From assembly GCF_019049255.1 (NCBI RefSeq), contig NZ_JAGMUJ010000020.1, positions 1 to 64,000 on the forward strand: 64,000 nucleotides of DNA, written 5' to 3'. The stretch comes from Streptomyces sp. AC558_RSS880 (GTDB taxonomy: Bacteria; Actinomycetota; Actinomycetes; Streptomycetales; Streptomycetaceae). The notes under the pieces were generated by a model. That model was not told the origin of the DNA and made no database searches. It was given only the letters and a program-made list of their open reading frames with translations. This document shows positions 25,516-33,365 of this stretch, piece after piece. The translations under genes were made by a program, and so were the position numbers. How positions within the stretch are numbered: position 1 is the stretch's first letter; the number at the start of each line of letters is the position of its first letter.

Positions 25516-26328
25516 ATGAATGCCAAGCGAACGGACGGACGGACAGGGATCGCCGTGGTCACCGGGGCGGGCTCCGGCATCGGGCGCGCGGTGGCGGTGG
25601 AGCTGGTGCGCGGGGGGTGGTCGGTGGTGCTGGCCGGGCGCCGCGAGGAGACACTGGAGGAGACGGCGGCGCGGGGGTCCGGGGGCGCGTCGCCGGACGT
25701 ACGCGAACCCGGCGGCGGGCCCGGGAGCGCGTCGCTCGTCGTACGGACGGACGTGTCACGCCCGCAGGACGTGAGCGCCCTGTTCGCGGCCGCCGTCGAG
25801 CGGTTCGGCCGGGTGGACCTGCTGTTCAACAACGCGGGGACGTTCGGCCCCGGCGGGGTGCCGGTGGAGGAACTGCCGTACGAGGCCTGGCGGCACGTGG
25901 TGGACACCAACCTCAACGGGGCGTTCCTGTGCGCGCAGGCGGCGTACCGGCAGATGAAGGAGCAGGCCCCGCAGGGCGGCCGGATCATCAACAACGGCTC
26001 GATCTCCGCGCACGCGCCGCGCCCCCTCTCGGTCGCCTACACCGCGACCAAGCACGCGCTGACCGGCCTGACCAAGTCCCTGTCGCTGGACGGGCGGCCG
26101 TACCGGATCGCGGTCGGCCAGATCGACATCGGCAACGCGGCGACCGACATGACGCGGCGCATGGAGACCGGGGCGCTCCAGGCGAACGGGGAGACCGCCC
26201 CGGAACCGGTGATGGACGTGGCGGACGTGGCCCGCACGGTGCGGCACATGGCGGAGCTGCCCCTGGAGGCGAACGTGCAGTTCGCGACGGTCCTGGCGAC
26301 GACGATGCCGTACGTGGGCCGGGGCTGA
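25516..26328 (+). CDS. Short-chain dehydrogenase/reductase (SDR)
   Basis: 270 aa. Classical [11 protein letters not shown] cofactor loop, NNAG, catalytic Ser with YTATK, and an NADP-type basic residue in LAGRREE. A 20-residue variable insert ([20 protein letters not shown]) breaks the second strand region. Substrate unknown. The start at 25516 is chosen because the earlier ATG (25486) falls within the PHO box. Confidence 0.87.
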   Translation: MNAKRTDGRTGIAVVTGAGSGIGRAVAVELVRGGWSVVLAGRREETLEETAARGSGGASPDVREPGGGPGSASLVVRTDVSRPQDVSALFAAAVERFGRVDLLFNNAGTFGPGGVPVEELPYEAWRHVVDTNLNGAFLCAQAAYRQMKEQAPQGGRIINNGSISAHAPRPLSVAYTATKHALTGLTKSLSLDGRPYRIAVGQIDIGNAATDMTRRMETGALQANGETAPEPVMDVADVARTVRHMAELPLEANVQFATVLATTMPYVGRG

Positions 26329-26472
26329 GCGCGGCCGGTGCACTGACCCTGCACAAACGGAGTTTGAACGTCCGCACTATTGCGGCCGATAGCGGACTTG
26401 TGCTCAACTCTCCTACACCAAAGCTTCACACTTGGAATGGGCAGCTTCCGCAGGCCATGTCCAGGGGGGAGG

Positions 26473-26553
26473 CGGCAGCCGTTCCACGCCACCGGGTGGG
26501 GGGTGGACCCGCGCGGGACCGCGGGTGCGCACCGGTGGGTGGAACGGCTGCCG
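26473..26553. terminator. Long hairpin between convergent genes
   Basis: A 15-bp perfect inverted repeat (26473-26487 with 26539-26553), extended inward by CCACCGG/CCGGTGG, between the SDR and aldo/keto reductase genes. No T-run; a bidirectional terminator is likely. The remaining 140 bp before it (26329-26472) hold no gene. Confidence 0.7.
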
Positions 26554-26572
26554 CGCGAAACGACCGGGCTCG

Positions 26573-27562
26573 CTACCGGGCGGCGAGGATCCGCTCAACC
26601 TCGGCCATCTGCGCGTCGGTGAGCGCGCCCTTCTCCAGCGCCCCCGCGTTCTCCTCCGCCTGGGCGACCGACCGGAAACCGGGGATCGGCACGGTGCGCG
26701 GGCTGCGCGCCCACAGCCAGGCCAGGGCGCCCTGGGCGAGGGTGCGGCCGTCGCTGGTGAGTACGTCCCGGAGCGCGTCGACGCGCGCGAGCCACTCGGG
26801 GTCGGCGCCGGACCCGGCACCGAAACCCCGCAGCCAGGCGGGCGGCCGGCTGCGGATGTCCCCGGCCTCCAGCGTCCGCCGGCCGGAGTGCTTCCCGGTG
26901 AGCAGGCCCATGGCGAGCGGGCTGCGGTTGACGGAGGCGAGGTCCGCCTCCTCGCACAGCCGCAGCATCTCGGGCGCGTCCGTGAGGACGTTGAGCGCGT
27001 GCTGTACGGCGGTGCAGTGCGGCCCCTTCGCGAACACGGCGGCGCGGGCCGGGTCGTCGGTGCTCCAGCCGTAGGCCCGGATCAGCCCCTGCGCCACCAG
27101 TTCCTCGCAGGCGTCCCGCAGCCGGGCGGCCCGCTCGGGGTCGGCGTCGGCGAGGTGGAGCTGGTACAGGTCGACGTGGTCGGTGCCGAGGCGGCGCAGC
27201 GAGGCGGTCAGGGCCCGGCGCAGGTGCTCCGGGGAGTCGTCGCCGCCGGTGAGGGTGCGGGAGTCCGGGTCGAAGACGTTGCCCCACTTGGTGGCGACGA
27301 CGGCCTCGTCCCGGCGCCGCCCGAGGGCCCGTCCGAGGACATACTCGCTGTGCCCCGTCCCGTAGACGTCGGCCGTGTCGAAGAAGGTGACCCCCAGGTC
27401 GAGTGCGCGCCGGATCGCCCGCGTCGACTCCTCGTCGTCGACCTTGCCCCACCCCAGGGGCTGTCCAGTGGCATCCTGCCACTCACCGCCGATCGCCCAG
27501 CAGCCGAACCCGACGGCGCTGACCTCGATACCGCTGCGTCCCAGTGTCCGTGTGGTCTCCAT
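26573..27562 (-). CDS. Aldo/keto reductase
   Basis: 329 aa. Catalytic tetrad visible as Asp and Tyr in FFDTADVYGTGHSE, Lys in VVATKWGN and His in LYQLHLAD. NADPH-binding elements near the C-terminus (VPIPGFRSVAQAEENAGA). (beta/alpha)8 barrel, carbonyl reduction, substrate unknown. ATG at 27562. Divergent from the MazG-like gene. Confidence 0.9.
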   Translation of the reverse strand: METTRTLGRSGIEVSAVGFGCWAIGGEWQDATGQPLGWGKVDDEESTRAIRRALDLGVTFFDTADVYGTGHSEYVLGRALGRRRDEAVVATKWGNVFDPDSRTLTGGDDSPEHLRRALTASLRRLGTDHVDLYQLHLADADPERAARLRDACEELVAQGLIRAYGWSTDDPARAAVFAKGPHCTAVQHALNVLTDAPEMLRLCEEADLASVNRSPLAMGLLTGKHSGRRTLEAGDIRSRPPAWLRGFGAGSGADPEWLARVDALRDVLTSDGRTLAQGALAWLWARSPRTVPIPGFRSVAQAEENAGALEKGALTDAQMAEVERILAAR

Positions 27563-27654
27563 GCCCCGGAACGCTAGGAGTTGGAGCGCGCGCGAAGGCA
27601 AGCCGCCGACTCGGCGCCGGGGCCTGTCAGTGCCGTGTGCCAGGCTCGGCCCTC

Positions 27655-28008
27655 ATGAGCGACCACCTGCCCCCGCCCCCTCCCCCTCCCCCGGCCGCCG
27701 ACCTCTGGGATTCCATCGACGACCTGTGCGGCTGGCTGGACGCCAACCGTCCGGCCGACGGCCGGGAGGGCCTGCTGCTGCGGATCATCAAACTGTCCGA
27801 GGAGGTCGGCGAGGTCGCCGAGGCGGTGATCGGCGCGACCGGCCAGAACCCGCGCAAGGGCATCACGCACACCTGGGACGACGTCCGGTCGGAGCTGTGC
27901 GACGTCGCCGTCACGGCGCTGATCGCCCTGCGCACCCTCACCCCCGACGCCCGCGAGGTCTTCACCGACCATCTGGCCCGGGTCACGCACCGCTCGCTCG
28001 GCGACTGA
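27655..28008 (+). CDS. MazG-like nucleotide pyrophosphohydrolase
   Basis: 117 aa. After a polyproline leader (PPPPPPPPAA), the four-helix MazG-like domain shows EEVGEVAEAVIG (EExxE-type metal site) and SELCDVAVTALIAL. Likely hydrolyses nucleoside triphosphates, a house-cleaning role. ATG at 27655. Confidence 0.85.
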   Translation: MSDHLPPPPPPPPAADLWDSIDDLCGWLDANRPADGREGLLLRIIKLSEEVGEVAEAVIGATGQNPRKGITHTWDDVRSELCDVAVTALIALRTLTPDAREVFTDHLARVTHRSLGD

Positions 28009-28194
28009 AACGGGCACCTGGACCGGCCTGGACACCGCGGTCGCCTTGGGTCCCTTCGGCCCCTTCAGCCCTTTCGGTCCCTCCGGCCAGGACCTCACCA
28101 GCACGGTCCTGCACCACGCGGACGGCCCGGTGGGCCAGGCCCGGCAGATCCCGACGGTGCGGCCGTCGCCGGGAGCACGGCCCCGCAAGGGGTG

Positions 28195-28220
28195 ACCGGT
28201 GCGGCGCGCGCCGCACCGGT
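28195..28220. terminator. Perfect 26-bp palindrome, likely bidirectional terminator
   Basis: 13+13 bases with no spacer, between the convergent MazG-like gene and the LPMO gene. The 190 bp before it contain Gly/Pro/Phe-rich open frame but no start I can support. Confidence 0.6.
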
Positions 28221-28238
28221 CCGCTTCGGCGGGGACGG

Positions 28239-28955
28239 CTAGCAGGCTCCGAGGTCCTCCCAGACGCCCCACTCCCCCGTGGTGCCGGGTTCCTCGCCCG
28301 TCACCCACCACTTGGCGCGCCAGGTGCGGCCGTCGTGGGAGACGGTGTCTCCGCCGGTGTAGACGTTCGCGGCGTTCCAGACCGGCGCGGCGCAGTCGCC
28401 CGGTTCGCCGCCGCCGTCACCGCCACCGCCGTCACCGCCGCCGCCGATGTTGACGTCGATGCAGGCGTAGAAGGCGTTGGCGGTGTCGGCCACGTTCCAG
28501 ACGGCGAGGACCTTCTGACGGCCGGTGAAGCCGCCGAAGTTCACCTGGTGGGCGACGTCCGCGGGCGGCTGCGCGCCATGGCCGTCGAACTCGGCGATCT
28601 TCGTGTTGCCGATGAAGTACTGCCAGGTGTCGGTGGCGTGCCGGGCGGTGTGGTGCCAGTTGAAGGTGTGGCTCGTGCCGACCGGGGTGACGCGCCAGCC
28701 CTTGCTGTCGTCGTCGAGCTCGGCGAACTGGCTGTTGCCGCCACTGCAACTGCGCAGGCCCTTCGGGCCCTCGACGCTCTGCGGCTCGTACTGGATCTGG
28801 CCGCAGTCGACGACGCCCTCGGCGCACTGGTCCTGCCGGCTGCCGGGGTCGGTCACCCAGCCGTGGGCGTAGGCCGGGCCCGTCGGGAGGCTGAGGGCGA
28901 GCAGAGGAGCGACCAGCGCTCCGACGGCGACCGCCACTCGTCTTTTCGTGCTCAT
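28239..28955 (-). CDS. AA10 lytic polysaccharide monooxygenase with CBM5/12 domain
   Basis: 238 aa. Signal peptide ends AYA|HGW, so mature His31 forms the copper histidine brace with H106 in TARHATDTW. AA10 catalytic domain about 31-172, then a Gly/Asp linker and a C-terminal chitin-binding module (CAAPVWNAANVYTGGDTVSH, tryptophan-rich). Oxidatively cleaves crystalline chitin (or cellulose). ATG at 28955 with AAAGGG. Two DasR-type sites lie about 140-170 bases upstream, consistent with N-acetylglucosamine control. Confidence 0.93.
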   Translation of the reverse strand: MSTKRRVAVAVGALVAPLLALSLPTGPAYAHGWVTDPGSRQDQCAEGVVDCGQIQYEPQSVEGPKGLRSCSGGNSQFAELDDDSKGWRVTPVGTSHTFNWHHTARHATDTWQYFIGNTKIAEFDGHGAQPPADVAHQVNFGGFTGRQKVLAVWNVADTANAFYACIDVNIGGGGDGGGGDGGGEPGDCAAPVWNAANVYTGGDTVSHDGRTWRAKWWVTGEEPGTTGEWGVWEDLGAC

Positions 28956-29267
28956 GACATATCCCTTTCCTTCGGTGTGCGTCGACGCCGCCCGCGGGGG
29001 CGGCCCTGCCGACCGTGCCGTGGGCGCCGCCGCACGCGCCCCGCACCTTCGCCCGACCGACGGCCTGACCGGGGTTGGGGTGAATGGAAGAGAGGTCTAG
29101 ACCTCAGCGACTAGGTCTAGACCATACCGATGAACCGGGAACGGTCAAGGGTTCACGCAAAGGGAACCGGCGCACAGGGCCGATCGGCTCAGTGGCCGCG
29201 CCGCACCACACGCCGCGACCTAGCGTGAGGATTTGTCACAGTATGCGTTCACCGCAGGAGGTGAGAT
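28956..29267. promoter_or_regulatory. Divergent control region with two DasR sites
   Basis: About 310 bp between the LPMO and LysM genes. GGTCTAGACC cores occur at 29094-29103 and 29114-29123, 20 bp centre to centre, in 16-mers 29091-29106 and 29111-29126. They closely match the dre consensus (A-C/G-TGGTCTAGACCA-C/G-T). They sit almost midway (136 and 142 bp) between the two start codons. A near-perfect AGGAGGTGA ribosome site precedes the LysM start. Confidence 0.82.
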
Positions 29268-30023
29268 ATGCGGCACATATGCCGCCGCGGTCCGGCTCTG
29301 GCCATGGTCAGCGGCTTGGCGGCCGGCTCGATGCTCTTGGGCGCGAGTCAGGCAGCTCAAGCAGCGCCCATGGAGGACGGGGCCCGGCCGCACCGGTCGG
29401 CCGCGGCCACGACCGGGCCCTCGAAGGATCAGGCGCGTCACGAGACCCACACCGTGGCACGCGGAAACACCTTGTGGGAGATCGCCGACCGCCATTACGG
29501 CGACGGAATGAAGTGGTGGGCCGTCTTCGGGGCCAATGCCAAGGCGATCGAGAAGACCGCGCGGGACCACGGGCGCAAGGGGAGCGACATCGGCCACTGG
29601 ATCTTCCCCGAGACCGAGTTGGTGATTCCCGCCCCTGCCGCGGTGAAGGCCGGCGAGAAGGCTGTCCGCGCGACCCTGGAACACGTTCTGGCGCAGCATC
29701 CACAACCGCTCGGCAACGCGCTCTGCCCCGAAGCGCAGGCACCCGAGGACATGGGCGAGTGCTTCCTCGGACTGCTCGACCAGGTACCTCTGCTGCTCGA
29801 CCGGGTACCTCTCCTGCTGGACCGGTTGCCTCTCCTGCTCGACCAGGTACCTCTGCTACTGGACCAGCTGCCTCTCCTACTGGACCGGGTCGACGTTCTG
29901 GAGGAAGTCTCAAGCGACGAACTCCTCGAACTGGTCGAGCCGCTCATCACCTGCGTGACGGAGGAAGAGGATCCCGCTGCCTGTCTGACGGAGGCGATTG
30001 CGAACCTGCCCGCCCAGGAGTGA
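29268..30023 (+). CDS. Secreted LysM protein with leucine heptad repeats
   Basis: 251 aa. Signal peptide to about residue 33 (SQAAQA). A LysM domain follows (HTVARGNTLWEIADRHYGDG, residues 60-110), which binds peptidoglycan or chitin-type glycans. Residues 169-210 are five and a half copies of the 7-residue unit LLDQVPL, encoded by 21-bp repeats. An acidic C-terminal tail carries two Cys. The ribosome site is unusually strong. Shares its upstream region and two DasR sites with the divergent LPMO. The role of the heptad part is unknown. Confidence 0.85.
   Translation: MRHICRRGPALAMVSGLAAGSMLLGASQAAQAAPMEDGARPHRSAAATTGPSKDQARHETHTVARGNTLWEIADRHYGDGMKWWAVFGANAKAIEKTARDHGRKGSDIGHWIFPETELVIPAPAAVKAGEKAVRATLEHVLAQHPQPLGNALCPEAQAPEDMGECFLGLLDQVPLLLDRVPLLLDRLPLLLDQVPLLLDQLPLLLDRVDVLEEVSSDELLELVEPLITCVTEEEDPAACLTEAIANLPAQE
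29772..29897. repeat. 21-bp tandem repeats in the LysM gene
   Basis: Six 21-bp units beginning CTGCT(C/G)GACC, units 1 and 4 identical, the last one degenerate. Confidence 0.9.
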
Positions 30024-30030
30024 CGGACTT

Positions 30031-30062
30031 CGTCGGGTCGCCTCCGACGAGGTGACCCGACG
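30031..30062 (+). terminator. Hairpin after the LysM gene
   Basis: A 9-bp perfect stem (30031-30039 with 30054-30062) starting 8 bases after the stop codon, no T-run. Confidence 0.6.
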
Positions 30063-30134
30063 ACCGGACACTGCGCCCGAGCAGGCTCCTCCACCCGCCA
30101 CCGGCCCACCACTCGGGGTCGGCACCGTGGCCGT

Positions 30135-31199
30135 TCAGCCGTCGTGACCGGTGGCGTCGCGCAGGGCGCGCAGGAGCATGGGCAGGGACCTGCGGAACTC
30201 CCGTACCCAGTACGGCGGGTCATGCGTGCCCGGGTAGAAGTGCGTCGTCACCGGGGCCCCGACGGACTCCAGGCGTGCGGCCAGGGCACGGGACTCGCGC
30301 TCCATGATCGTTTCGGTGGGTGAGATGACGTCGTCGGGGAACGGGTCGGACGGGTCCTCCAGCCCGGGAACCTCCGGGTCGGGCTGTGTGCCCGGCGGAT
30401 CGAGCACGCCCGCCCTGCCGTCGCCGCTGGAGAGGTGGACGGGAGTGTCGCGCAACCGGTCGGCCAGGTAATACGGGTCGTGGGCCTCCCAGTTCACGCG
30501 CTGGGCGACCGGGTCTCCCCACACCGCCTTCCAGTCCAGGCCCAGGGCGGTCATCCCGGCCCGGACCGCGTGCGGATGCTGCAAGGGGTGCACGTAACCG
30601 CTGTAGCTCGCCACCGCCCGGAACAGCCCGGGGTGGCGGCCGGCGTAGGAGAGCCCGCCGAATCCGCCCTGCGACTCACCCGCGGCCACGCGGTGGGTGC
30701 CGGCGCCGTAGTGGCGTTCCAGGAGGGGGCGCACCTCCCGGAGGTGGAAGGTCTCCACGGCGGGCGGGCCGCCCCGGCCGTCGTTGTACCAGTCGCTGTA
30801 GAAGCCGAACAGCGGCATCTCGGGCATCACCACGAGCACGTCCCGAAGTTCGGGCAACTCCTGGAGGCGGGCGTCGTAGTCCTCCGTCCACGCCTTGTAG
30901 TTGCCGTCACCGCCGACCAGGAGGTAGAGCACCGGCCAGCTCCGGTCCGGCCGGCGGTCCTCCCAGCCGTCCGGGGTCAGGAGCCGGACCTTCGCGGTGC
31001 GCCCCAGGGCGGGCGAGTCGACCGTGAGGTCGACCAGGCGCTCACCGACGTCCTCCTCGGCGACGACCCGGGCACCGCGGTGCGGTGCCGGGGCACCCCC
31101 GCCGGCGTACGCCACGGAGCCTTCCGCAGGCAGCAGGAAACCCGTGATCACCAGGGGAAGCAGCAGACGCAGCCGCAGCCGCGCAGAGTGCCAGGACAT
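30135..31199 (-). CDS. Secreted esterase / antigen-85-like alpha/beta hydrolase
   Basis: 354 aa. Signal peptide at 1-32 (LLPLVITGFLLPAEGSVAYA). Esterase-D/mycolyltransferase-like fold: WPVLYLLVGGDGNY, nucleophile Ser176 in AAGESQGGFGG, and catalytic His in HFYPGTHDPPYW. The gap between Asp and His carries an acidic insert (DPPGTQPDPEVPGLEDPSDP). Substrate unknown. Confidence 0.85.
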   Translation of the reverse strand: MSWHSARLRLRLLLPLVITGFLLPAEGSVAYAGGGAPAPHRGARVVAEEDVGERLVDLTVDSPALGRTAKVRLLTPDGWEDRRPDRSWPVLYLLVGGDGNYKAWTEDYDARLQELPELRDVLVVMPEMPLFGFYSDWYNDGRGGPPAVETFHLREVRPLLERHYGAGTHRVAAGESQGGFGGLSYAGRHPGLFRAVASYSGYVHPLQHPHAVRAGMTALGLDWKAVWGDPVAQRVNWEAHDPYYLADRLRDTPVHLSSGDGRAGVLDPPGTQPDPEVPGLEDPSDPFPDDVISPTETIMERESRALAARLESVGAPVTTHFYPGTHDPPYWVREFRRSLPMLLRALRDATGHDG

Positions 31200-31398
31200 C
31201 CGACCTCCGTCACGTAGGGGACATCGGCATTTTCACCCATTCGAACCTTATGCGCACGCACAGTGATCACGTGCAGTGATGCTGTGGCGTACCTGCCGTC
31301 GGCTGTGCCCCTCCAAGGAGCGGGACTCCGGGTGGGTGGACGGTCACGGGCCCCTTCCAGAACGGTGGGCCCGCCGCGGGGGCACCGGACGTGGCGGA

Positions 31399-31426
31399 GC
31401 CCGGGAGTCGTATCCAGCTCCCGGGC
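31399..31426. terminator. Hairpin downstream of the permuted tRNA-like element
   Basis: A 9-bp perfect stem GCCCGGGAG/CTCCCGGGC with a 10-base loop. It lies in the 585-bp gap 31200-31784, 43 bases past the last paired base of the RNA element on the minus strand. Confidence 0.6.
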
Positions 31427-31468
31427 CCCTGGGGATGCCACCCAATTGCGCACGCCGGCGGCGTTTAA

Positions 31469-31576
31469 GAGGACGGATCAGTCATCATGCCGTCGTGTTC
31501 TTCCTTTGAACTACCGCGCCAGGCGAGAGGCGCAGGCGAGAGTCGAACTCGCATCCGACGGCGTTCGTCCGTCCCC
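31469..31576 (-). ncRNA. Circularly permuted tRNA-like RNA (predicted)
   Basis: Read on the minus strand from 31576 down, tRNA parts appear in permuted order. T-stem GCGAG/CTCGC with loop TTCGACT (31552-31536); 3' acceptor strand CTGCGCC (31535-31529); 8-nt linker TCTCGCCT; 5' acceptor strand GGCGCGG (31520-31514), pairing 7/7 with one G-U. Next U8-A9, D-stem GTTC/GAAC with loop AAAGGAA (31511-31497), A26, and CGACGGC (31495-31489) pairing 7/7 with GCCGTCG (31562-31556). Beyond an internal loop (12 and 6 nt), 31476-31469 pairs with 31569-31576 over 8 bp. Segment lengths and loop consensus all fit tRNA. No U33, discriminator U, acceptor G-U at 6:67, so neither an ordinary tRNA nor an alanine-type tmRNA. 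Confidence 0.6.
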
Positions 31577-31784
31577 GGTCGGTCCGGCGATCGGCGGCGA
31601 TGCTGAGACTGGAGCGAGAGTCTGAGATTGACCGCGGCCGCCGGTTCGGCGGACCGCTTCTTCAGGCTGAACTTCAGTGTCAGCTTGCGCTCGTCACGCG
31701 AACCGGTCCTCATGTCCGGCCCGCGCTGTCGCGCACCCCCGCGCTCGCACGCGGGGGCGATCATGGTGGCCACCTCGGCCGGCG

Positions 31785-32516
31785 TCAGCCGAACAGGTAG
31801 CCGAACACCGCGTCGCCGACCCGCTGGTCGGTGACCTCGGCGCCGTTGGCCTCCTCGCGGGCGAACTTCACGGCCTGCTGGAGCTTCTCGACCCGCTCCA
31901 CCAGCTCGTTCACCCGCCGCGCCGGAAGCGCGCCGGAGAACTTCACGGTGGTCCAGTACCCGATGGGCACGTCCTCGTAGTACACCTCGACCTGTGCCGG
32001 GTGCTTCTCGGTCGCCTCCGCCTTGACGTGGTTGCGCGGGACCTTCTTCGTACGGATCGTGCGGACCGGGTCCGTCTTCCACCAGTCCGTGGACGGGTCG
32101 TGGGACCAGGACTCGGCGGCGTCGAGGGTGGGCAGCTTCTTGACGAAGGTGTGCAGGTCGGCGAGCTGCTTCTCCAGGAAGAGCAGGTAACTGACCGGCA
32201 CGTCGGCCACGACGGTCCGTCCGTCGACGGTGACGTCCGCGCGGGCCCCGCAGTTCGCCCAGTCCTTGGTCGCGGTCACGTCGAACAGCCGCGTCAGCGA
32301 CGCGGACATCTCCCGCAGCACGTCCTCGGCCTGCACCTGCACCCGCGTCGACTCGGGCGGCAGCTGCTCGCCCTCCTCGTCCTTCGGCTGGTACGTGCGC
32401 GAGATACCGGCCAGCAGCGCCGGCTTCTGCACCTTGGTGTGCGCGGCGTTGATGTCCTGGAGCGACTTGCTCTTGACACCCTTCTCGACCGCGATGATCT
32501 GGTTCAGCTTCGCCAT
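31785..32516 (-). CDS. Conserved hypothetical protein upstream of the tRNA-like RNA
   Basis: 243 aa, ATG at 32516 (MAKLNQIIAVEKGVKSKSLQ). Helical first third, KPALLAGISRTYQPKDEEGE, then a beta-rich middle (ARADVTVDGRTVVADVPVSY) and a helical tail with ERVEKLQQAVKFAREE. I recognise the opening as a widespread actinobacterial hypothetical (possibly DUF7873) but know no function. On the same strand, 208 bases upstream of the tRNA-like element, so they could share a transcript. Confidence 0.8.
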   Translation of the reverse strand: MAKLNQIIAVEKGVKSKSLQDINAAHTKVQKPALLAGISRTYQPKDEEGEQLPPESTRVQVQAEDVLREMSASLTRLFDVTATKDWANCGARADVTVDGRTVVADVPVSYLLFLEKQLADLHTFVKKLPTLDAAESWSHDPSTDWWKTDPVRTIRTKKVPRNHVKAEATEKHPAQVEVYYEDVPIGYWTTVKFSGALPARRVNELVERVEKLQQAVKFAREEANGAEVTDQRVGDAVFGYLFG

Positions 32517-32766
32517 GTCGGGCCCCCCTTCGAACAGCAAGGACCTTGCCACAAGGGGCAGATCACCGCACACGGTTTTCCGCCTGCCCGGTAACCACGG
32601 CGTGCGGACGGGGCATTGACGTCAGCTCGGAGAAAACTGTCACCGAGGAAATGCGAAGCAGTACGCGGCGATCACCACGTGAACGAGGCACACAAGTACT
32701 TGCCAGGCAAAGGTAAAGAACTATTCAGCAGTACTCCAAGTCGGCCAGACACACCTGCTGGTACCA
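32517..32766. other. AT-richer intergenic stretch
   Basis: 250 bp with lower G+C than its surroundings (32590-32770). It contains no supported gene and probably the promoter of the gene at 31785-32516. Confidence 0.5.
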
Positions 32767-33072
32767 CTAGTTGACGGTCCAGTCACCGCCGATCGTGTAG
32801 CCGATCTCGCACATCTGCCCCGTCGCCCGTTCCAGGAGGATTCTCAGTCCTTCCAAGGTGCCAGTGCCCTCGGGTTCGGCGTAGACCACATGCAGATCTC
32901 CGAAACGTGTCCCCACGTCCTGGAGGACAGGCACGTCGTCTTCATTGTCGATCGACGCGTAGTACCTGATCTCACACCCAACCCTCCGACCGGCCGCCGA
33001 AGCCCTCACACACGCCCGCCGCGACAGCGGAGCACCGGAGGAAACAGCCCGAGGAGTTCCCGTGCGGGGCAT
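32767..33072 (-). CDS. Possible small hypothetical protein or gene fragment
   Basis: The last 70 codons (EIRYYASIDNEDDVPVLQDV, LHVVYAEPEGTGTLEGLRIL, QMCEIGYTIGGDWTVN) look like real protein with balanced composition. The preceding Arg/Gly-rich part does not. No start with a convincing ribosome site lies close to the good part; the ATG at 33072 gives 101 aa. It may be a fragment of a gene cut at the island edge. Confidence 0.3.
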   Translation of the reverse strand: MPRTGTPRAVSSGAPLSRRACVRASAAGRRVGCEIRYYASIDNEDDVPVLQDVGTRFGDLHVVYAEPEGTGTLEGLRILLERATGQMCEIGYTIGGDWTVN

Positions 33073-33365
33073 CCCAGCACAGCGATCCACCTCCGAGGAG
33101 ACCGAGCCGCGCTGAACGCCTCCTGCTAACGCGTCCCGCTCCCCGCCCTCGCCCACTGGCGGACGGGACGCGCGTCCGGCGCCATAGGGTGACGGAAAGG
33201 CCGACGCGGATCGGCCTCGACCCACCTCCCGGCCAGGGCCCCCGCCACCCGGCGTGACCTGACCGCCCCGCCTGAGCACCCCCACCGGCGCGCCGCCCCT
33301 CCCGGGTGTCGCGCCGTACTCGGCGCAACCACCGCCCGCCCACCTCACCGCACAGGCAGCCGCTT

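Noticed and set aside
28009..28194. Short protein tail GLDTAVALGPFGPFSPFG
   Set aside because: Open frame without a start outside the MazG-like gene; low-complexity composition.
31529..31576. Ordinary tRNA or attachment-site tRNA fragment on the minus strand
   Set aside because: T-arm and a GACGG stem-loop alone fit, but no 5' acceptor strand lies upstream; the matching strand and D-arm lie downstream, giving the permuted reading.
31469..31576. Two-piece (permuted) tmRNA
   Set aside because: Order resembles it, but there is a real D-stem, no tag ending in AA-type residues, no G3-U70, and the closing helix ends the element at about 108 nt.
33073..33348. N-terminal extension of the small reverse ORF
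   Set aside because: Gly/Arg-rich, no ribosome site, looks like non-coding sequence in translation.
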